From Paracoccaceae bacterium Fryx2 (GTDB taxonomy: Bacteria > Pseudomonadota > Alphaproteobacteria > Rhodobacterales > Rhodobacteraceae), in the NCBI GenBank assembly GCA_032334235.1, contig JAVSGI010000003.1:1475340-1539339 (forward strand): a stretch of DNA of 64,000 nt. Direction: 5' to 3'. Under the pieces are notes generated by a model. It was not told the DNA's origin, did not search any database, and saw nothing but the letters and a program-made list of their open reading frames with translations. A program made the position numbers and the translations under genes. Position 1 is the first letter of the stretch; each line of letters begins with the position of its first letter. Below, piece by piece: positions 19,372-27,589 of this stretch.

Positions 19372-21750
19372 ATGTTCCTCAAGCATATCCAGATCGCTCC
19401 GGCCCGCCTTGCAGGTCTTGTAAGCGCCGCCGAGGCTGCGGCCCGCGCCATCCCGCCCGCTTTTCCGCTGGATGCAACGGTCGCGGTCAACCCCTTCCTG
19501 GGCCAGTCCGGCGAGGATCTGGCTACCGCAAGCGCACGGCTGGCCCGTGTGGCTGGGGTCAAGATAACCCGCCCGCGCGCCGACTATGCGGCGCAGGTGC
19601 GGGTGGGCAGTATCAGTGACGACGATCTGGCTGTGGCGCTGATCGCTTGCCAGTCGCCCATAAAGCCTGTTGACTTGGCGCGGCTCAAGGCATCGCTGAC
19701 CGCGACCAGTGCCGCGCCCCGGATGCTGCCGACGGTGGCCGATCTGGCCGCAAGTGCCACCGGCACCGACTGGCCTTCGGTCATCGCGCGCAGCTTTGGC
19801 CTTTGGGCGGCCGGGCATTTCGACCGGGGTCAGGCGCTGTGGTCGCCAGCGCCGATGCTTGGGGCCTTTGCCGCCTGGCGTGCTTGGGCGTCACATGACC
19901 TGACGCCCGAGATTGCAGGGCTGACGGGCTTTTGCGCCCACGTCGCCGGGTCCGACGATGCGCCGGAGCGTGTCATCCTGCGCGCAGCCGACCGGCTGGG
20001 TCTGACGAATGCAGCGGCCGAGACCGCCTTTCACAGGATGCTGATGGATCTGGGCGGCTGGTCACAGCACGCCCGCTGGCTGCTATGGGAGGCCGAGCTG
20101 AAGGGCCAATCCGACATGACAATCATTGATCTCTTGGCCATTCGCCTTCTTTGGGAAGAGGCGCTGCTTTCGCATGTGCCGCAGGTTGCGGCGGACTGGG
20201 CAGTAGCGGTTGCGGCACATGCCACGCCCGTGCAGCCTTCGCCGGACGAATTGATTGACGCGATCCTGCAAGAGGCCACCGAGCGGGCCCATCAGCGCAA
20301 GCTTGACGCCGCTCTGTCCGGGCCACGGGCCACGACGGGCCGCCCTGCACTGCAAGCCGCCTTCTGCATTGATGTGCGGTCAGAGGTGTTCCGCCGCGCG
20401 CTGGAAAACCAAAGCCCGGACATTGAGACCATCGGCTTTGCAGGCTTTTTCGGCCTGCCCCTGCAACACAGGGCACATGGCACCGAAGAGTTGCAAATCC
20501 ACCTTCCTGTCCTGTTGAACCCCGGTATGACCTCCACCGGCCATGCCGCACCCGAGGTTGAACATGCTACCCGCATCGCTGCCCGCACGACCCGCGCCTG
20601 GGGCCGGTTCCGGCAAGCGGCCGTTTCGTCCTTTGCCTTTGTCGAGGCGGCGGGACCGGCCTATAGCTGGAAACTGGTGCGCAGCGCGCTTGCGTTGCCA
20701 CCCGGTCACCAGCCCCCCGAACCCGCGCCGCGCGTCGAGGGCGGGCTAAGCGCCGAGGCCAAGGCCGCGACCGGGGCCGCCGTGCTGAAGGCGATGAGCA
20801 TGACCACGAACCACGCACGGCTTGTCCTGCTGCTGGGTCATGGCGGCCAGGTGACCAACAACCCGCATGAAAGTGCGTATCACTGCGGTGCCTGTGCCGG
20901 GCAGACGGGCGAGGTGTCAGCCCGGCTACTGGCCCAATTGCTGAACGACCCCGAGACGCGGGCGGGTTTGCCAGCGCAAGGCATTGATTTGGCACAAGAC
21001 ACGGTGTTTCTGGCGGGGCTGCACGACACGACAACAGACCGGATCGCGCTGTTTCGCGACGACGCAGCGCCTGCACACACGGCGGATATCGTGCAGGCCG
21101 AAGACTGGCTTGCCCATGCCGGGGCCCTTGCGCGGTCTGAACGCGCGTTGCGTCTGCCGGGGGCCACGGCCAAGTCGATCGGCCAGCGGGCGTTGAACTG
21201 GGCCGAGGTGCGCCCTGAATGGGGACTGGCAGGTTGTGCCGCCTTCATCGCGGCGCCGCGTCCGGCCACAGCCGGGGCCGATCTGGGAGGTCGCGCGTTC
21301 CTGCACAACTATGACTGGCAGGCCGACACGGGATTTGGCACGTTGGAACTCATCCTGACCGCACCGGTGGTCGTGGCCAGCTGGATCAGCCTGCAATACT
21401 ATGGATCATCGGTTGCACCCGAGGCGTTCGGTGGTGGTAACAAGCTGATCCACAACGTGGTGGGCGGCATCGGCGTGGTGCAAGGCAACGGCGGCAAGCT
21501 GCGCCCCGGCCTGCCTTGGCAAACGGTGCATGACGGCGCGGAACTGGCTCACGAACCGTTGCGGCTGTCGGTCCTGATCGAAGCCCCGCGCGAGGCGATC
21601 ATCGACGTGCTGGCCCGCCATGACGGGGTGCGTGCGCTGTTCGACAACGGCTGGCTCCATCTGTTCGTCCTGCACAAGGGTCAGATTGCGGCCCGATATC
21701 AAACTGGTCTGGTCTGGGACGACAAGGAATATCAGCGCCGTGCAGCATGA
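19372..21750 (+). CDS. dabA: DabA, inorganic carbon transporter subunit (DUF2309/UPF0753)
   Basis: The carbonic-anhydrase-like peripheral subunit of the DAB system. With DabB it is thought to couple cation flow to vectorial CO2 hydration, raising cytosolic bicarbonate. The 792-residue protein starts at the ATG at 19372 with GGAG at 19362-19365. The zinc ligands expected from the family are present: C332 and D334 in FCIDVRSE, H490 in LLGHGG and C505 in YHCGACAGQ. Other conserved motifs are VNPFLGQ near the N-terminus and HNYDWQADTGFGTLELI near the C-terminus. The reading frame is intact. The upstream dabB is split, so the complex should not form unless the IS is lost or dabB is supplied elsewhere. 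The downstream gene overlaps by 4 bases. Confidence 0.93.
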   Translation: MFLKHIQIAPARLAGLVSAAEAAARAIPPAFPLDATVAVNPFLGQSGEDLATASARLARVAGVKITRPRADYAAQVRVGSISDDDLAVALIACQSPIKPVDLARLKASLTATSAAPRMLPTVADLAASATGTDWPSVIARSFGLWAAGHFDRGQALWSPAPMLGAFAAWRAWASHDLTPEIAGLTGFCAHVAGSDDAPERVILRAADRLGLTNAAAETAFHRMLMDLGGWSQHARWLLWEAELKGQSDMTIIDLLAIRLLWEEALLSHVPQVAADWAVAVAAHATPVQPSPDELIDAILQEATERAHQRKLDAALSGPRATTGRPALQAAFCIDVRSEVFRRALENQSPDIETIGFAGFFGLPLQHRAHGTEELQIHLPVLLNPGMTSTGHAAPEVEHATRIAARTTRAWGRFRQAAVSSFAFVEAAGPAYSWKLVRSALALPPGHQPPEPAPRVEGGLSAEAKAATGAAVLKAMSMTTNHARLVLLLGHGGQVTNNPHESAYHCGACAGQTGEVSARLLAQLLNDPETRAGLPAQGIDLAQDTVFLAGLHDTTTDRIALFRDDAAPAHTADIVQAEDWLAHAGALARSERALRLPGATAKSIGQRALNWAEVRPEWGLAGCAAFIAAPRPATAGADLGGRAFLHNYDWQADTGFGTLELILTAPVVVASWISLQYYGSSVAPEAFGGGNKLIHNVVGGIGVVQGNGGKLRPGLPWQTVHDGAELAHEPLRLSVLIEAPREAIIDVLARHDGVRALFDNGWLHLFVLHKGQIAARYQTGLVWDDKEYQRRAA

Positions 21751-22586
21751 CACTGCCTGATCGCGCCGCCCTTGGCACCATGCACGGCAAAGCGGCGGCA
21801 ATCGCGCCACCGCTGGCCCGTCTTGGCATCACGCTGGTGGTTCCCGAGGGGCTGGATACCGACCGGTTCGGCACCTTCACCGCCGAGACCCCGCGCACGG
21901 GCACGATGGAGGATGCCGCCCGCGGCAAGGCCCGTGCAGCCATCGCAGCCACCGGACTACCCGTTGGGATCGCCAGTGAAGGCGCTTATGGGCCACATCC
22001 GTTCATCCCCTTTCTGCCCATCGGCCGCGAGGTGCTGTTGTGGTACAATCAGGAAACCGGGCATGAGGTGATCGAAAGGCTGATCGACGAGGCGCCGTGT
22101 TACGATCATGTAACTGTCTGTTCAGCCAACGAGGCGACTGCTTTTCTGACGAGCATAGGTTTCCCACGAACTGCGGTCATCGTAGCGCCGACCGGCCCAG
22201 GTGCGCCACCTTTGGCCAAGGGTTTGCAGGACCGCGATGCTGTTGACGACGCAATTGCGCGCGCAGCTCACCTGTCGGCGCAGGCTGGCGCATTCCTGCA
22301 GACCGACATGCGCGCCCATCTGAACCCCCGCCGGATGGAAACCATCGGCCGTCTCGCCGAACGCCTTGCCGCGCGGCTGGCAACGGCATGCCCAAACTGC
22401 GCAGCGCCCGGGTGGGGGCTGTTGCGGGTGGAAACCGGCCTGCCCTGTGCCTGGTGCGACGGTCCGACGCTGCTGGTCAAGGCCGAGATCCACGGCTGCA
22501 CGCTTTGCGGACAACAAGATGTTCACCCCCGCGTCAACGGACCGAGCGTGGCCGACCCGGGCCAATGTCCAACCTGCAACCCGTGA
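21747..22586 (+). CDS. DUF6671-like zinc-ribbon protein in the dab operon
   Basis: 279 residues, starting ATGA-overlapped with the dabA stop, so translationally coupled. The N-terminal about 190 residues form an alpha/beta domain with motifs such as GIASEGAYGPHPFIPFLPIGRE, LLWYNQETGHEV and FPRTAVIVAPTG. The C-terminus has two zinc-ribbon-like cysteine pairs (CPNCAAPGWG ... CAWC, then CTLCGQQDVHPR ... CPTC). I associate this arrangement with the DUF6671 family but cannot confirm it here. Its position suggests an accessory role in carbon uptake, such as assembly or regulation; that is an inference from context only. Confidence 0.65.
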   Translation: MTLPDRAALGTMHGKAAAIAPPLARLGITLVVPEGLDTDRFGTFTAETPRTGTMEDAARGKARAAIAATGLPVGIASEGAYGPHPFIPFLPIGREVLLWYNQETGHEVIERLIDEAPCYDHVTVCSANEATAFLTSIGFPRTAVIVAPTGPGAPPLAKGLQDRDAVDDAIARAAHLSAQAGAFLQTDMRAHLNPRRMETIGRLAERLAARLATACPNCAAPGWGLLRVETGLPCAWCDGPTLLVKAEIHGCTLCGQQDVHPRVNGPSVADPGQCPTCNP

Positions 22587-22780
22587 TCGTAAAGTTGCGT
22601 TGAAACCACGGCGGCGGAAAAAGATTGCAGGTTTTTAACCTACCCCTGACCTGCCCTCATGACGAAAACTTGATTCATTGATGATCGTCGTTTCCGGTTT
22701 GAGCAAGCGTGCCGGGTGCGGAGCCATGAGATTGCTTAAGACGCCCGGCGCACTTTTGCCGGAGCAACTTCCCTCGTTTT

Positions 22781-22799
22781 GTTGACCTATTGTTGACCT
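22781..22799 (+). repeat. Tandem GTTGACCT pair, 11-bp period, left of the tRNA fragment
   Basis: GTTGACCT at 22781-22788 and 22792-22799, spaced exactly 11 bp. A related pair (GTTGACAT, also 11-bp spaced) lies on the other side of the tRNA fragment at 25637-25655. Such helically phased repeats beside an attachment site resemble integrase arm sites. Confidence 0.35.
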
Positions 22800-22813
22800 G
22801 GAATTTGGAACGC

Positions 22814-22835
22814 AAAAAGCCGCCCGGAGGGCGGC
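22814..22835 (-). terminator. Rho-independent terminator on the reverse strand
   Basis: Read on the reverse strand: GCCGCCC (22835-22829), loop TCC, GGGCGGC (22825-22819), followed by TTTTT (22818-22814). It sits just downstream, in the tRNA direction, of the tRNA-fMet 3' fragment, as the natural terminator of that tRNA gene. Confidence 0.75.
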
Positions 22836-23021
22836 TGCTAACGTCTTGTAATAATTCTGGATTTTGGTTGCGGGGTGCGTGTTTCGCTTGATGGTGGGCA
22901 TCGATTTCACGGGATCATGGGCAGTCATTTCGCGTGAAGCTGGGCACTGATTTCGCGGGATCGCGGGCAGGTCTGGTCGGCAAATTGAGGATAGTTGCGC
23001 CTTCAGGAATGAAGGGGTGGC

Positions 23022-24563
23022 TTGATGCCGACAGGACGATTGAACATGCGCCGGATACGAGATGTTTTGCGATTGAAGCTTGGGCAAGGCCTGAGCGAGC
23101 GGTCCATTGCCGCTTCCCTCGGTCTGAGCAAGGGGAGCGTCGGAAGCTACACCCAACGGGCGCGTCATGCCGGGCTCACGTGGCCCTTGCCGGAGGGGAT
23201 CGATGACGACAGCCTTGAACTTCTTTTGTTTCCAGCCCCGCCCACGGTGCCGGACGCGGAGCGGCTTGTGCCCGACTGGGCGGAGATTGACCGCGAGTTG
23301 CGCCGCCCTGGGGTGACGCGGATGCTGCTCTGGGAAGAATACCGTGCCGCGCACCCCGGGGGTTTTGCCTATACTTGGTTTTGCACGCATTACGAGGCTT
23401 GGAAGGGTCGGGTGCGCCCGACGATGCGCCAGACACATGTGGGCGGCGAGAAGGTGTTCGTTGACTTTGCCGGCGACACCATCGACGTGATCGACCCCAC
23501 GACCGGCGAAGCGCGGGCCATGAAGCTGTTCGTGGCGGCAATGGGGGCATCGAATCACACCTATGCCGAGGCGGTGGCATCGGAGGGGTTGGAAGATTGG
23601 ATCCTCGCGCATATCCGGATGTTCGCCTTTCTGGGCGGCGTGCCAAAGGCGGTGGTTCCGGACAATCTGAAGTCCGCCGTGATCAAGGCAGACCGGTTTG
23701 ATCCGGGGCTGAACCGGACCTATGCCGAGATGGCGGCGCATTATGGCACCGCCGTTCTGCCCGCCCGGCCGCGCAAACCCCGGGACAAGGCGAAGGTGGA
23801 AGTGGCTGTCCAAGTGGCACAACGCTGGATTCTGGCGCGGCTGCGGAACCACCGGTTCTTCTCATTGGCCGAGTTGAACGTGGCGATCCGGCGGCTGCTG
23901 GACGAGTTGAACATGCGCGTGATGCGCGGCTATGGCGCCAGCCGCGCCGATCTGTTTGCCACTTTGGATCGGCCCAATCTTCAGCCCCTACCGCCCGAAC
24001 CTTATGTCTTCGCCCGCTGGAAGCGCGCCCGCGTGGCACCCGACTATCACGTTGAGGTCGACAGCTCATGGTATTCCGTGCCCTTCGCGCTGATCAAACA
24101 AGAGGTCGATGTTCGCACAAGCGGCCAGACGGTCGAGATATTCCATCGTGGTCAGAGGGTTGCGAGCCACGTGCGCACCCCGGGGCGGCGCAGCCATGTC
24201 ACCGTGGCCGACCATATGCCATCGGCCCATCGTCGCTTTGCCGAATGGACCCCGGCCAGAATGCTGGCGCAGGCAACCAAGACCGGCCCCGCCGTCGCCG
24301 CCTTTTGCGAGATGGTGATGGCTGACCGCCCCCATCCTGAACAGGGGTTCCGCACCTGCCTGGGTGTGCTGGCCTTGGTCAAAACCTATGGGCCGGAGCG
24401 CGTTGATGCGGCCTGCCAGCGGGGTGTGACCATCCGGGCCCGCACCGTCACCTCCATTCGTTCGATCCTCAAGACCGGCCTCGATCGCGCCTTCCTGGAA
24501 GGCTCCGAAGAGGTCGCCCCCCTCCAGCACGCCAACATTCGTGGCGGCAGCTATTACCATTGA
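23022..24563 (+). CDS. istA: IS21-family transposase IstA (copy 3)
   Basis: 513 residues, intact, with catalytic D148, D213 and E260. The GTTGAC variant at V147-D148 is shared with copy 1, so copies 1 and 3 are closer to each other than to copy 2 at this site. Confidence 0.95.
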   Translation: MMPTGRLNMRRIRDVLRLKLGQGLSERSIAASLGLSKGSVGSYTQRARHAGLTWPLPEGIDDDSLELLLFPAPPTVPDAERLVPDWAEIDRELRRPGVTRMLLWEEYRAAHPGGFAYTWFCTHYEAWKGRVRPTMRQTHVGGEKVFVDFAGDTIDVIDPTTGEARAMKLFVAAMGASNHTYAEAVASEGLEDWILAHIRMFAFLGGVPKAVVPDNLKSAVIKADRFDPGLNRTYAEMAAHYGTAVLPARPRKPRDKAKVEVAVQVAQRWILARLRNHRFFSLAELNVAIRRLLDELNMRVMRGYGASRADLFATLDRPNLQPLPPEPYVFARWKRARVAPDYHVEVDSSWYSVPFALIKQEVDVRTSGQTVEIFHRGQRVASHVRTPGRRSHVTVADHMPSAHRRFAEWTPARMLAQATKTGPAVAAFCEMVMADRPHPEQGFRTCLGVLALVKTYGPERVDAACQRGVTIRARTVTSIRSILKTGLDRAFLEGSEEVAPLQHANIRGGSYYH

Positions 24564-24575
24564 GAAAGGACTAAA

Positions 24576-25337
24576 ATGCTGACCCATCCCACCCACGACC
24601 GACTGTTGGCGCTCGGCCTGACCGGCATTGCATCGGCGCTCGAAGAACAACGCAGGTCAACCGCCTTCGACGCCCTCTCGTTCGAAGAGCGTCTCGGCCT
24701 GCTGGTCGACCGCGAGGCTGCAGAGCGCGACACCAAGAAACTGGCCTCCCGGCTCAAGTTTGCGGCTCTGCGCCAAGATGCCAGCGTCGAGGATCTGGAC
24801 CTGCGCAGCCCACGTGGTCTTGACCGCAGTGTCATGGCGCATCTTGCCGATGGCGGCTGGATCGCCCGGCACGAGAACCTGCTGATAACCGGGCCGACCG
24901 GTTTGGGCAAAAGCTGGATCGCCTGCGCCCTTGGCCACAAGGCGTGCCGGGATGGGCGGCCCGTCCTCTATCAACGTGCGCCGCGCATGTTCGAGGCCCT
25001 TGCTCTGGCCCGTGGCGATGGCCGCCATGAACGCATCCTCAAAACCATCGCCCGCATGGATGTGCTGATCATTGACGATTGGGGCCTCGCCGTCCTCACC
25101 GCCCCGGAGCGCCGTGACCTGCTGGAAATCCTCGAAGACCGCCACGGCCGCGCTTCCACCATCGTCACAAGCCAACTCCCCGTTGACCAGTGGCACGAAG
25201 CCATCGGCGACCCAACGCTCGCAGATGCCATCCTCGACCGCCTCGTTCACAACGCACACCGCCTCACCCTCTCAGGTGAAAGCCTGCGCAGGCGCTCCGC
25301 CGTCACAAAAAAGCTTGACCAAATCGTTCAAGCCTGA
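24576..25337 (+). CDS. istB: IS21-family helper ATPase IstB (copy 3)
   Basis: 253 residues with Walker A at 106-113 and an intact frame; matches the other two copies by eye. Confidence 0.95.
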   Translation: MLTHPTHDRLLALGLTGIASALEEQRRSTAFDALSFEERLGLLVDREAAERDTKKLASRLKFAALRQDASVEDLDLRSPRGLDRSVMAHLADGGWIARHENLLITGPTGLGKSWIACALGHKACRDGRPVLYQRAPRMFEALALARGDGRHERILKTIARMDVLIIDDWGLAVLTAPERRDLLEILEDRHGRASTIVTSQLPVDQWHEAIGDPTLADAILDRLVHNAHRLTLSGESLRRRSAVTKKLDQIVQA

Positions 25338-25497
25338 CTCCATGAAAGCGTCGGCCAGCCTGCCCACGATCCCGTGAAATGACTGCCCAGAATGGCGCGA
25401 AACGCGTGCCCACGATCGCGCGAAATCAGCGCCCATTCTCCGCGAAATCCGCATGCGGGGACAGGATTTGAACCTGTGACCTTCAGGTTATGAGCCT

Positions 25498-26154
25498 ATA
25501 ATTCAAGAATTTCAATAACCCAACAATAACAGCTACTTAGGCGATAAGCCTTTGATTTCACAAAATTTCAGGTCTGACATTGAGCAACATTGATGTGTTT
25601 TCACCCTCAAAACCCGTCGAAAAAAGACGTACGCGCGTTGACATAGCGTTGACATGAAACTTTCCCAGCAAACATGATTATAATCATTTTCCTCAGCCAC
25701 ACTCCAATCAAAACCACGGTTCCCACCAACATTCTGTCTTCCCCGAACCTGCCGCCCGCGCCAAACGAAGCAAACGGCCCGCGACAGCCTCTCGCGACGG
25801 TCGAACTGATGCCCCCGCAAAAGAATCCCATAGCCCAAGAAGGGCGGATTGCGGACCTTCGCTGCGGTGGCAATCCGATCACCCAGAAAAAATGGAAGCC
25901 GACCTTCAGGGCGGACTATGATCGAGCTTTCTTCTGCATTGCCGCATGACGGCTCCGAGCCTAGGCTTGCATTCGCAGGATCGCTCCTTCGCTGCGAGGG
26001 CTTTTGGCCGGAGTTAGCCCAGAGCCGGCGGTCGTGCATGGCGCGGCACGCCGGGCAGCTCAGACGAGAGGGACGAAACGCGGACTTGGCAGTCGACGCA
26101 TTGACTGCGCGACATGCTGCGGCAAATAATCTGGTCAGTCTGCCGGGGGAACTT
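25498..26154. other. Gene-poor left edge of the integrated element
   Basis: Between the tRNA fragment and the DUF3800 gene I see only the phased GTTGACAT pair at 25637-25655 and AT-richer sequence. The long open frames here (for example reverse 25533-26039) have no recognisable protein character. Confidence 0.4.
25637..25655 (+). repeat. Tandem GTTGACAT pair, 11-bp period, right of the tRNA fragment
   Basis: GTTGACAT at 25637-25644 and 25648-25655. The spacing matches that of the GTTGACCT pair on the other side of the tRNA fragment. A candidate integrase arm-site pair. Confidence 0.35.
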
Positions 26155-27285
26155 ATGTATTATTACATCGATGAAAGCGGAAACACAGGGCTGCATCTAT
26201 TCGACCCTGCCCAGCCACTGCTCTATTATGGGGTTCTCGGAGCCCGCGCCAATCTGGACGTGATTGCTGCCCCACTGTTACGAACACTTAGAAAAGAGCT
26301 TGGCGTAAAGCGAATCCACGCCAATGAACTTGGCGTTGCAAAGCTGACGACAATTGCTGAACGGCTCGAGAAATTTAGCAAGAAGAATGATCTTCGGTTT
26401 TCGATCTTTACGGTCGACAAGAAAGATCATGCAATCATTAGCTATTTCGACCAAGTCTTCGACGCAGGCTTGAACGAGGCAGTTGCGTGGAATCACTATT
26501 GGACTCCGTTGCGTTACCCCTTGCTCTTCAAAGTTGCCTATCTATTCGATGAGGAAATTGCGAAAACGGCGTGGAAGGCAAGGCTGGAGAAAAACTCTGC
26601 GCGTTGTGCTTCGATGCTTCAAGGCGTCCACAGGCAACTACTTGCAAACATCAGCAGGTTACCCGATGCCCGCTCACGGGAAATTATAGATGGTGCCATA
26701 CGCTGGGCAGATGCAAACCCCGATGAGATAAGCTACGGCGTGGGTAACTACGACACCTCATTACAGATCTCCCCGAACTTAGTCGGCTTCCAATCGGTCC
26801 TCTACGGGGTCGGCACAGAGTCAAATGCCATGGGGCAGAAAGTGCATAAGATAACCGTCGACCGTCAGACGGAGTTTAACAAGGCGCAAGCGGAGCTGGC
26901 AGGAATATACCAAAAGCTGCGCGGCCATAAATCCAGCCTTGGTCCGGGCATGCCCGAGTTTGATTATTCGACGCTCCCCGAGACTCCACCTGAATACAAG
27001 CCTGGCGATGAGAGTGCGGGCCTCGAACTCGTCGATGTCACGCTTTGGACCGCGAAGAGGATGCGCGAGGACAAATCCGTGTCGAACGAGCTGAAAAGCC
27101 TCTTCTTTCGGCAAGCACGGCGCGGACATACCGACGAGGTGTCACTTGCTGCACTTGATCGCCGCTGGCGGTTCCTGGCCGACCTCCCGCTGCCGGGACC
27201 AGAGAATCCTATATCGCCGGAGCTCCAAGCCGTCGTCAATGAGATGGAACGCAAGCGCCGAGCGGCGGTAGCGTCCCTTAGATGA
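26155..27285 (+). CDS. DUF3800 domain protein
   Basis: The ATG at 26155, after GGGGGAAC, starts a 376-residue protein. The hallmark YYIDESGNTG lies at its very N-terminus; the long frame upstream lacks protein character. DUF3800 proteins have an RNase H-like fold with conserved acidic residues (the D and E of IDESG, and later aspartates). They occur in mobile elements and defence islands, but their biochemical role is not settled. Here it is the first gene inside the tRNA-bounded element. Codon use is less GC-rich than in the flanking chromosome. A GGTCCGC/GCGGACC hairpin follows the stop at 27293-27314. Confidence 0.85.
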   Translation: MYYYIDESGNTGLHLFDPAQPLLYYGVLGARANLDVIAAPLLRTLRKELGVKRIHANELGVAKLTTIAERLEKFSKKNDLRFSIFTVDKKDHAIISYFDQVFDAGLNEAVAWNHYWTPLRYPLLFKVAYLFDEEIAKTAWKARLEKNSARCASMLQGVHRQLLANISRLPDARSREIIDGAIRWADANPDEISYGVGNYDTSLQISPNLVGFQSVLYGVGTESNAMGQKVHKITVDRQTEFNKAQAELAGIYQKLRGHKSSLGPGMPEFDYSTLPETPPEYKPGDESAGLELVDVTLWTAKRMREDKSVSNELKSLFFRQARRGHTDEVSLAALDRRWRFLADLPLPGPENPISPELQAVVNEMERKRRAAVASLR

Positions 27286-27589
27286 AGCGAGAGGTCCGCC
27301 TGTGGGAGCGGACCCTCGTCATCGGTTAAGGCCGTTGTAAGTTTAATACCAGCAATTCGAGCGAAATGACGACCGTCCTGGTCGTTCAACCCCAAAACCG
27401 GGGTGTGTCCGTTTCTTCAAGGATGTGACTAAGGCGGTCTTCTGTGCTTCAAACTCAGTCAAAGCGCCAGAACAGAGCTCATCTTGATCCAAATCCAAAA
27501 CGCCTCCGTTTAAAAGGCTTGCGTTCAAGCGTCGGCAAAGTCGACCAGCGTCGGTGACGCCCGACTCTGAAACCTGCTTAACCGCCGCC

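Larger units (their letters stand above)
15196..19619 (+). pseudogene. dabB: DabB proton-channel-like membrane subunit, split by IS21
   Basis: The NDH-1 NuoL/MrpA-like partner of DabA in the DAB inorganic carbon accumulation system, in the inner membrane. The N-terminal part (MSFLPPLIVFAPILLLAVA... to LLFYPER) is cut at 15659. The frame resumes after the 7-bp duplication at 18245 with AEARRAAAKFTLVWGAGDAV and contains the core helices. These include the conserved lysine-bearing [30 protein letters not shown] and the histidine helix LLHIMAHSLYKAHAFL. The native end should lie near DRMIGGFRATK (about 19333). No stop is met there: the frame runs on through a C8T6 tract and out of frame into dabA to 19619. 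Only the first 155 residues would be made intact. Confidence 0.85.
22876..25453 (+). mobile_element. IS21-family insertion sequence, copy 3 of 3 (2578 bp), in a tRNA fragment
   Basis: Flanked by the 7-bp duplication TGCGGGG at 22869-22875 and 25454-25460, which lies in the acceptor strand of the tRNA fragment. Ends are as in the other two copies. It is in the same orientation as the copy in dabB, so these two direct copies bracket the distal dabB segment, dabA and the zinc-ribbon gene. Confidence 0.95.
22865..25497 (-). other. 3' fragment of initiator tRNA-fMet(CAT), attachment-site scar, split by IS21
   Basis: Joined across the IS, the reverse strand reads AGGCTCATAACCT (anticodon CAT), then GAAGGTCACAGG and TTCAAATCCTGTCCCCGCAACCA with encoded CCA at 22867-22865. 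This is the anticodon arm, variable loop, T arm and acceptor 3' strand of tRNA-fMet. The D arm and 5' acceptor strand are missing: sequence right of 25497 is not tRNA-like. Such a 3' tRNA fragment is what integration at a tRNA 3' end leaves at the distal edge. Orientation puts the element to the right. An intact tRNA-fMet would be expected beyond its other end, outside the window. Confidence 0.75.

Noticed and set aside
18210..19562. 450-residue reverse-strand ORF opposite dabB
   Set aside because: A shadow of dabB; the forward frame has clear NuoL-type membrane motifs.
25454..25560. Complete tRNA gene
   Set aside because: Only the anticodon arm to the 3' end is present; the expected D arm and 5' acceptor strand are absent.
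25533..26039. 168-residue reverse-strand ORF near the tRNA scar
   Set aside because: No domain, poor start context and it overlaps repeats and the upstream region of the DUF3800 gene.
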